Position numbers and translations under genes: made by a program. The notes beneath the pieces are model-generated. The model saw only the letters and a program-made list of their open reading frames with translations, did no database searches and was not told where the DNA came from. From assembly GCA_023014335.1 (NCBI GenBank), contig JAECYW010000008.1:496001-560000 (forward strand): DNA of 64,000 nt, in the 5' to 3' direction. This document shows, in pieces, positions 56,018 to 64,000 of this stretch. This DNA comes from Galerina marginata. Lineage: Eukaryota; Basidiomycota; Agaricomycetes; Agaricales; Galerinaceae. Position 1 is the stretch's first letter. Every line of letters begins with the position of its first letter.

Positions 56018-57381
56018 ATGACAACGACAACACAAATTTTGGTGGATGACAACGACCCTAGCATTCATTACGGCCCCGGCTGGGTTGGATCGACCAGTTC
56101 TCGAGCTGTTGGCACACCAGATCTTAATTATCCCATGTACGGCACTTTACACAAGGCGGTCACTCCAAGTGAATTATCCTATTCTTTCCTCGGTACATTC
56201 TGAATCTTATGTTCGTCATCCGCACTGAGTGCTGAGTTATGATTTCTACAGGTAACTCTGTAGCGGTCTGCGGTCAACTTTCGGAGGATTCTTTCCAGGT
56301 CTTCCAAGATAAACTTTACCTAATATGGAATTGTTTCATCGACAACGTATCAATCGACGTTTCTCCCCAACTAACCAGACGGCCTAAAGAAATATGCTGC
56401 GACAGAGATGATCTCCCGGACGGACAACACTCGATCCGCCTCTCAGCCAACGCCTCGCAAGAGCACCCCATCTCGTTCGACTATTTACTTTACACGCCGT
56501 CCTCGGACTCGGATATCCCTACTGCGGATCTTTATTTGACCAGTGACAATCCTACGTTTCAGTACGGAAGTGGTTGGGAGACATCGTTCTTTGGGATGGT
56601 AACTAAAACAGTCGGGTCAAATTTTACTTTTGATTTTTATGGTATGTCACACTCCTAAAACCTGCTTTGACTGTTGCTTTTTGACTAACTCGGTTCTTTA
56701 GGAGTTTCGATACTCTGGTTTGGCTTTTACAATACCACTTTCGGAGGGCCAGATTACGCATGGACACCAATAAGCTATTCAGTCGATGGAGAATCGCCCA
56801 TGGCCGTTCCTATCGTCCCAGAGGTCGGACTGAATAACACCATCCCGCCCGTCCAATCTCTTCTCTTTCAAACATTTGCCCATCCCCGTGGTCAGCACAG
56901 ACTGGAAGTATCTTTTGATGGCCTTCAGCAAGGCACTCCAGGATTGCCTATACCCCTTACCCTCGCGAGCTTGGTTGTGCAAAATGGCACTACAAATCCC
57001 CCCAGCGCATCTACGCCGCCCGACGCTTTAAACTCGACGGCGCCTGCAGCATCAACGACAAATCGGAGTGGAGGAGAGGGGGTTTCGGGTGCGCATTTGA
57101 AAATTATACTGAGCTGTTGCAGCATCGCAGTTCTGGCATTTCTTCTCCTTGGTGCGTTTTGGAGACGCCGGAAAGTGCAGAAAGGTAGAAATACGGGACC
57201 CGAATATGGTGCATCCGTATCCAGCGTGGTTGAGCCGTTTCACCATGATCCTTCTTCGGTACCGGTTCGGACACATCAAAAAGGTCGAAATTCATCTCAG
57301 AACCTGCCCGAAGTCGAGGTAGAGCCGACGAGAGTAGCACCACCACCATCGTATGTAACCGGACTACATAATTCGTCGTAG
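56018..57381 (+). CDS. Single-pass transmembrane protein with beta-rich extracellular region
   Basis: Three exons, 56018-56192, 56252-56641 and 56702-57381, give 414 residues. Two repeated segments of the type common in multicopy Agaricomycete membrane proteins are visible: VDDNDPSIHYGPGWVG...YPMYGTLHKA and LTSDNPTFQYGSGWETSFFG. Each is followed by aromatic-rich strands such as SYSFLGNSVAVCG. A Ser/Thr/Pro-rich stalk with several N-x-S/T sites leads to one membrane segment (IILSCCSIAVLAFLLLGAF), then a basic stop (WRRRKVQKGR) and a cytoplasmic tail ending PPSYVTGLHNSS. The topology suggests a cell-surface protein with the N-terminus outside, though no signal peptide is obvious. Function unknown. 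A near-identical C-terminus occurs at 63866-64000. Confidence 0.82.
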
Positions 57382-59049
57382 ATATTCCGCACAAATAGCC
57401 AGAATTTTTACAATAGGATATCGGCCAACGAGTCACCCAGAATATGCAAATGTCAGGCCCAAGGGCTAGAAACGTTGCTTTTTGCCACAATTAGTGCAGC
57501 TTCATAGATAAGCGAAGCCTTATTACGCGTTGCCTTTCATACTTATCACATTTACGCATTACAGGCAGATGGAATGTACATGCAGGACTTTGAAGCTTTA
57601 TCGGCCGTCAGGACCACACAAATACATAATTTTAAAATGACTCCGGCGCGATAATTAAAACATCGACCGCACCGTGACAACGAGGCGTCGGGCTCAGCGG
57701 GACCCATTCATTCAATTAATTATCCTCCAACCGCTCCCGATTCCCGAATGCCAGACTCCAGTAAGCGCGCGCGTCACGCACCCTGCCAAGCAGCGCCTCA
57801 GGCCTGCACAACCTCACGTGTCCATTCATAATAATTAACACCGCAGAACGCCGTACGCGACTGAATTTAGACCTACCTCCGAACATGCCGTTCGGAATCG
57901 TGTTCGTGCCTGGAACCTTGCTCATGCGCCGTCGTGGTATGTTTTGTTTTTGTTTTGCCCGTTGTTCAGGTTCCTTTCTCACCCTTGCTCCTTTCCCTCC
58001 CACTGACCTTTTCGTCCTCCTCCGCACCCATTGTGGACGTCGTCCATCCTCGAGCCTCGAGGAGAGGGTTTGGTAGATATTCATACTATCTTATCGTCGG
58101 GTGGTCAGTATTAATACGCGTTATCGCTATCATTTGACACTTTACTTATCATCCTTCATCTGCGGGGACTTTCCAGATCGAGTTAGGTGCCCCTACATAC
58201 GCACAAGGCAAGGCAGAGGCGTTATCGTCACCCCTCCAGGCTCCAGTCAAGTGTGCCGCGTGTAGCAGACGTCGACTTGCCTACGTACATTCCGTACTTC
58301 GCCTCCCCTCCAGGCAAGGAGTCAAAGCACCCGCACGCACTGCACTCAGGCTCAGGCTCAGGTCTACCCGCTGAACCCTGTGATCCAACCCCAACCCGTC
58401 ACCATCACCGCCGCCGCCGTCGTCTCTTTTTGGCTAGGAGTGATTCCTGCCTGCCTTTATAGTGATACTTGGCGTCTTACTTGCTCTTTCTTTTGTTCGC
58501 CCATCACCCTCCCGTCCCGTCCCGTCTGCGAACCACCCTCCCCTACCTCGGGCGTTAAGATCGGTGGAGGTTTACGACTCCGGCTCAACGTTAGGTTGAG
58601 ATTTCTGTTTGCTTTCAGTTCGGGTCAGAAAGAGTTGTGCGAGGTGAGCTTGCCTTTTGACCAGGTGTTTGGGTTGACTAAGGGGTTGTTGGATTATCGT
58701 CAGCTTCCAGCCTGCCCGAGATCGTCCGTTACGACCAGCTCCACTCAGGAGTCAACGATCTTCGCAGCAAGTTTAACGACATTTTGCGAGTGGTAAGCCT
58801 TCCTTCTTGATGTTCTCATCCATCTTTCCTGCATGATATCCTCGTTCTAATCATTTGTCGCCCACTTTAAATTAGAGCGCCCAGCGTCACGTTCTCCGCC
58901 AACAACACAACACAACCTCTTGTCGTTGTCAGTGCCAACACGCATCATCGCCCGTCACACCAGGCGCTGCCACACCCACAACCGCAAGCCATTACAAATC
59001 TATCCAAAAACGCACCAACAAAAAAGCTCTTTTTCTTTAACGAACAACC
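57382..59049. other. Intergenic and 5' leader region with possible 5'-UTR intron
   Basis: No convincing coding gene. Pyrimidine-rich tracts in 58380-58560 and 58790-58870 suggest promoter and leader of the gene at 59050. GTAAGC at 58793 and TTAG at 58875 bound a possible 83-base 5'-UTR intron. Short frames here are low-complexity. Confidence 0.4.
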
Positions 59050-61944
59050 ATGACTTCGCGCCCACCACATGGACATGGCTCGAACTCGAACGCGACCGCC
59101 CACGCGCCAGGAGCCGACTCGTGGATGCGCGAGTATGAAGCTGTGGAGTACGACGTGCCGCTGCTTCATCCGCGGGCGAGGACGGATTCGGGGGATGAGG
59201 ATGAGGAAGGTGGGAATGGGCTCGGGACTAGAAACGCGACTGGGAATGGGAATGGGAAGGGCACTGGGAACACGACTGGGAATGGGACTGGGAACGCGAC
59301 TGGGAATGGGAGAGATGGCGGGAGAAGAGATCAAGCGGGTGCGTACTGTTTATATTTATACTCGTTTTTTGCTTTCCCTGGTTTTTGGTTTTTGGTTTTT
59401 GGTGCGCGTGCCGTGAATGTTGGGATGAGAGGCGTGTGTGTTAGGGTCTTGACCGAGTCGTAGCTGGATGGAATGCAGCATCACGGTCGTGCGATTGCGA
59501 TTGCGATTGGGGTTGGTCTTGCACCGAATCAATTTCGGATTTTTATGTTTTACGTTTTCCCTTCGTCCTTGTTGCCTGCCTGTGTTCAGGATGGGATGGG
59601 ATTCGATTGTGATATGATGTGATATGCCTGACACCTTCTTTCGCGTGTAGGCCCAGGTCCTTCGACTTCCGCGTCAACTCCCACATCAACCACGGCATCT
59701 CCAGTACAGCCGCCCCCCACGCCGCCAAAATCAAAGACCAGTTCTGGCTCTGGCGCAAATCCAGCCCCGCCTCCGCCTCCGCCTCCCTCCAACTCCAACT
59801 CCAACTCTAATCCAGGCTCTGGCGCAAATCCAGGCTCTACCCCCTTAACAGCCTCTAAAAGTAGCAACAACAACAACACCCCCACAAACCCAAACCCAAA
59901 CGCGAGCGCGAGCACGAACACACGGCTTCCCATGCCCGCACGCGCTTACACCAATACCATCACGCACACGCATGCTCAGAACCAGAATCAGACGCGGGGA
60001 TCAGCGTCGGCCTCGGTTTCCGGCGGCAGCAACGGCGGCGGAAACACCGCTCTCCCCGGACATACACCCGGACCCGGATCCGGGAACGTCGGATCGATAT
60101 CGATATCGCTTGCGGGCCCAGGGCAGGGGCACGGACAGATGCCAGGACAAATAAGCTCAAGCCTGCCACAATTACCGCCGTTTCAGGTTTTGTCCTTGTC
60201 ATCCACGGCGACACCCACCAGCCACTATCTTCCTCCTCCTCCCACGTCGTCGTCGTCTGCTACGTCGACTCCCACCACGGCGAACGCCACGTCGACAGTG
60301 TCAGCGTCAACGGCGAACGCACACGCAAACGTAAGCACAAGCGTGCCGACCCCTCGCAGCCCGCGTGGCCAGTCATCTTTCCGGTCTTCCCCGCTCGCTG
60401 CAGGGAACACGAACGGTAGTGCATCACCTATGCCTCCCTCTGCCTCATCGTATTCGTCATCTTCGACCCCGTTGATGCCGTCCTCGACATCAATGCCGCC
60501 CGCAGTAGCCCCATCAATACCAGGGTCGACGTCGACGGGGAACACGCCCCCGTCTTCGTTCATGTCTTCCTCGACGTCGGCGTCGACTGGGGTGCTTGTG
60601 TCGCCTTCGCCTTCCCCGTCAGGCCCGTCAGGTCCGTCGACCCCTGGCCCGTCGGCCTTCCCCTTTACCAGTACCAGTGCAAGTGCCAGACCGGGGTCAA
60701 GGGGGAGCACACCAGCGTACATGCAGCGTATCGCGAGCGACGAAGGACGCGGGTCGGCGGACTCGAGTCTCATCGGTCCCCAAGTCGGGTTTAGAGACTA
60801 CAACAACCTCGTGGGGCAAGGACAAGGGCACGGCTTACACTCCTCCGCGTCCCGCGGGTCTATGATCCTGTACCGCCTCTCAGTTGGTGCGACGGAGGAC
60901 GGGGTTCTGTTACCGCCGCCTGGGTTTGGAGGTGGAGGAGGGTTTGGAAGGGAAGGAGGAGGAGGAGGGGGGCACGGGATGAATCGCTCCTCGGTGTATT
61001 CCAACTCTGGCGATTCTATCGTCTCGCTAGGGGGAGACTCGAAGTACCCGCTCATGGGAACGGGAGGCAGCACCCCCGCCACACCCAGCGGTCTCGGCCC
61101 CGGCCCCGGCTCAGGGCTGCGCACGCGGCCTGGAACGCCTGGTGTGCCCGGCACCCCGGGAAGCCTAGGCGCGCGCGGGGGCTCGCACACCCTCTCGGAG
61201 ATCGGGCGCGCGCAGGGCGGGCTGGTGGCGTATGAGTATAACCCGGATGAGGACGCTGATGCGGACGAGCTGGACGAGGAGGAGGAGGAGTGGGTGCGGA
61301 TCGTTGGGGGGCGGGTTGTGGGGGATTATCAGTATACTTCGAAAGGGAAGGGGTTGGGTGCTGATGAGAAAGGGAAGCAGGTGCAAGCGCAGACCCAACC
61401 TCTCGCTCCAGGCCCCTTATCCCTCCCTCTCCCCCTGTCCCAGCAGCACACAGGCGGAGGCGGGCACAAACACAAGCTCACACCGACCCAACTCCAATTC
61501 GAGCGCGCGCAGAGCCTGAAGAGCAGCAACGCGCTCTCCTGGCGGGGGCTGATGAACGTGACCACCCTCGTGGTGCTGATCACGGCGCTGCTGTGTTTGT
61601 TCATCGTGTTTCCTGTGACGGAGGCGTTTTCGGATAATGGGGTTTCGGCAAGGATATTGGGGAATACGAGGATTAATGCGACGGGGCAGGCGGGGCCTGA
61701 TTTTGGGTTTGGGGGGAATGGGGGTGCGGGTGCGGGTGCGGGTGTTGGGGGGAATGGGAAGACGGATACGGGGGTTGGGACGGGTGCTGGGACTGGTACG
61801 AATACGGGGACGGGTGATAATACAGGGACGGGTACGAATGGGAATGGAGATGGGACTGGGACGGGAACTGGGACTGGGACGAGACGGAGAGGAGTGCCGT
61901 TGGATATTCGAGGGTGGAGGGATGGGTTCAAGAGGGATCAGTAA
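59050..61944 (+). CDS. Large low-complexity protein with one membrane segment
   Basis: Two exons, 59050-59338 and 59651-61944, give about 860 residues. The start context AACCATGAC is good. The first 700 residues are Ser, Thr, Gly, Pro and Asn-rich, with simple repeats such as TGNGTGN, SNSNSNSN and PPPPPP, and are probably disordered. A hydrophobic segment (MNVTTLVVLITALLCLFIVFPV) lies near residue 725, preceded by basic and followed by RILGNTRINATGQ. The NATGQ phrase and the type II-like arrangement recall the membrane-proximal part of fungal Kre6/Skn1 beta-glucan-synthesis proteins. However, the GH16 catalytic domain that should follow is absent; a GTGTG repeat runs to the stop. Function therefore unassigned. 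Confidence 0.65.
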
Positions 61945-63865
61945 CCCTGCGCCTTGGTGGGTGTGGGGGTACCCTAGGCGGTGGCGTGGTGTGCGTGGCG
62001 TGGCATGGATGGAAGAAAGGGATGGGATGGGGGATGGATCAATCAGGAGGGAATTACTTTATCATGCGGTCTAGGCGTTCGTGGTTTGGTTGGGTTAGCC
62101 TTTCGTTTGAGGTGCAGGAGGGGTGGGTTACTCTCTTTTCGTCTTCGGGTGAGCCTTTTGCTTTTTTTCAGAGTTGGCGTTGAAGGTGGTGGTGGTTCTG
62201 TTACGTGTGCAGGCTGGCGGATGTGTCGTCATGCTGTTTCTTTTACTCGATGAGACAGAGTCTCATCGTCTCGTGCTTTTCATTCGTTTCGTTTCGTTTG
62301 GTGGTATCTGATGCCTTCCCTCCCTTGCTTTCTCAGCTCACCATGTCCAACTTTGATGCGTATATGCGCCGCTCATCAACCCGGTCGTCGATTCCTTTAC
62401 TTTCCTTTGAAGGTTTGGCGATCACTTCCCCTTGGACCGTAAGACCCAAGTCCTGCGCTCTCGCTGGCGCGTTCTAGACCTAGCGCCAACGTCGTCTGCT
62501 AGGTCGATCATCCATCTGCCTTCCGTCATCGTCGCATCAAAATCACGCTGATCACATCACACCGCTCGCCTGAAAATACCTCAACCTCAACGTCCCGCTT
62601 GCTTCTTGTCCCACCCATCGACCTCGTCCGCCGCGTCGCATGTCGCCGCCATGCCATGCCGTGTTCGTCTCCTCACGCCCACACTGCTCCGTCCACCGTT
62701 TCCTCACGTCGCCTCTGTCTCAAATTCAAATCGCTCTATTCCTGGATTCTCCCTTTCCCCCTCCCTCTTCTTATTCCCTTTCCGACCAAGATATATTTCG
62801 TTCCATTATAATAACCCCCATACCGCGCCATACCACAACATACCATAACGTAACATAACCCCAATTATTTCGCCACTTCCTCTTCCTCTTCCTTGCTTTC
62901 TTGCTTTATCGTCATCGTCACGCTTCATAACCCAACCCAACTCATCTTCATCCTTCATACTTCATGTTCGGCTTTTCTCCTTCCACGGACCCATGGACAT
63001 CAACATCAACATCGAATCACTATCGCCTAAGCCTATATTCCCAGATACACTATATCTTATTCTGCTTTCAGCCCTTGGTTTGAGTTTTTCACGATTGCTC
63101 ACGATTTCTTTCAGAGACACTTTTATTGCAACCCAAACGGCCTCTTTTTAATCCTTATTACGTGCCTCGCCTTTTTTCCACGTTTTTTGATAGATCTAGT
63201 TTCGGGTTTTGGTTTTGGCTTCTGATTTACTCACCTCGCATCATCATGGACAATACAATACTGCTTACGCTCCTTTGCTCTTCCGTTTTCTTTCCCTCTT
63301 CCCCTTTGTTGTGATGCGCTTTTATCCCTCTTGCTTCTATTACTTTTATCATGGATTCTAGTTCTAGCCTTAAAATTCCTCGTGTATATACATACTTACA
63401 GATATACCTGAATCGTTAGGATTCCGTCGCTTTTCCTAGTCGTCGAGGTACACTTCATTTCATTTCATATTTTGATATCCTTCGAGCATACAGTATCGCA
63501 TTTATTTTTGAACCTTGGTAACTTGTAAATCGCAATTTTCGTCGTCGGGTTTCTCGCGCAGCGTGCGACCAGAAGGCGAAAGGCTATGGAAAGGGTGCGT
63601 ATGATGACATGGTGATATCTGCTGGGATTAAATTTTGTGAGTTTGCTTAAGTATGAGAATGTCATCTCTGGGAACTGAGTACTGAGCGCCTGTCCATCGC
63701 GGACCGCTAGGATCTGGGGGTCAATTCAAAACGGGCATACTAATAGTAATAATTGAGTTGTACGAATGTCATCTTGCCTTGGGCAATTGAAGTTAATCTC
63801 AGTGTTAGTATTCTGGATGACTCGTACCCAATATCCTATTGCAAATTTACGAAAATCCTGGGTAT
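61945..63865. other. 3' flank without recognised gene
   Basis: Pyrimidine-rich and AT-rich sequence in which short frames lack motifs. It may contain a long 3' UTR. A small frame from ATG 62343 (MSNFDAYMRRSS) has no recognised homology. Confidence 0.4.
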
Positions 63866-64000
63866 TTATGACGAGTTATGTAGTCCCGTTACATATGATG
63901 GCGGTCGTTCTACTCTCGCCGGCTCTACATCGCCCTCGGGCAGATTCTGGTTCTGAGGGGAATTTCGACCTTTTTGATGTGTCCGAATTGGTGCCGAAGA
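63866..64000 (-). CDS. C-terminal fragment of a second transmembrane-protein paralogue
   Basis: The minus strand from the window edge reads RTHQKGRNS...NLPEGDVEPARVE...PPSYVTGLHNSS and then a stop at 63868-63866. It matches the last 43 residues of the gene at 56018-57381 almost completely, including the final PPSYVTGLHNSS. The rest lies outside the window. Orientation is inverted relative to the other copy, so the pair is an inverted duplication about 6.5 kb apart. Confidence 0.85.
   Translation of the reverse strand, partial: SSAPIRTHQKGRNSPQNQNLPEGDVEPARVERPPSYVTGLHNSS

Noticed and set aside
63126..63314. 62-codon plus-strand frame with hydrophobic stretch
   Set aside because: Lies in pyrimidine-rich flank, has no motif, and is antisense-neighbour to the 3' end of the edge gene.
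1..64000. CRISPR array, bacterial operon or phage
   Set aside because: No regularly spaced repeats. Spliceosomal introns and gene families place the DNA in a fungal nucleus.

Overview
The window looks like nuclear DNA of a filamentous basidiomycete, probably an Agaricomycete. Genes are intron-dense, with introns mostly 50-70 bases using GTRNGT...YAG signals. The gene content also fits: multicopy F-box-like and BTB/POZ genes, a many-exon GH30 beta-1,6-glucanase, a metacaspase, a fungal P450, a small ricin-B-type lectin and a Ty3/gypsy element with nested insertions. No rRNA or tRNA gene, CRISPR array or bacterial-type operon was seen. All assignments come from reading motifs and splice sites; no database search was possible.

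Left arm (1-29196). A BTB gene is cut by the left edge. It is followed by an F-box-like gene, an eight-exon P450, an orphan basic/proline-rich protein, a Ypt35-like PX protein and a second F-box-like gene. Next come a 16-exon GH30 beta-1,6-glucanase and a roughly 16-exon metacaspase with 12-25 base micro-exons at its active site, both on the minus strand. Then there is a direct duplication of about 2.1 kb. Each unit carries an intact BTB gene (18640-19760 and 25107-26230) behind the decayed last exon of another BTB gene. Between the units lie a four-exon orphan with a very acidic tail and further BTB relics. An APH/choline-kinase-like gene and a beta-trefoil lectin gene close the arm.

Middle (29197-51327). 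This can be read as one large Ty3/gypsy-type LTR retroelement. It has near-identical LTRs of about 1.3 kb, a TGG primer-binding site, a TCAT target duplication, and decayed gag-protease, RT-RNase H and integrase genes. Two non-autonomous DNA elements of about 5.03 kb with long (about 700 bp) terminal inverted repeats are nested in it. One splits the RT gene with a GAACCATC target duplication. The other lies downstream of integrase and has itself received a 656-bp TA-flanked MITE inside its left repeat. The interiors of both DNA elements are GC-rich, lack a recognisable transposase, share a segment, and are crowded with perfect or near-perfect hairpins whose arms differ from one to the next. 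Between integrase and the 3' LTR, and antisense to the retroelement, is a set of small ORFs. Two of them are spliced paralogues.

Right arm (51328-64000). Two tail-to-tail BTB genes are followed by a single-pass transmembrane protein, an 860-residue low-complexity protein with one membrane segment, and at the edge the C-terminus of a second copy of the transmembrane protein in inverted orientation. The five intact or partial BTB genes share one three-exon design and a C-terminal four-cysteine motif. This locus therefore appears to be a nest of a lineage-expanded BTB family rather than a metabolic cluster.
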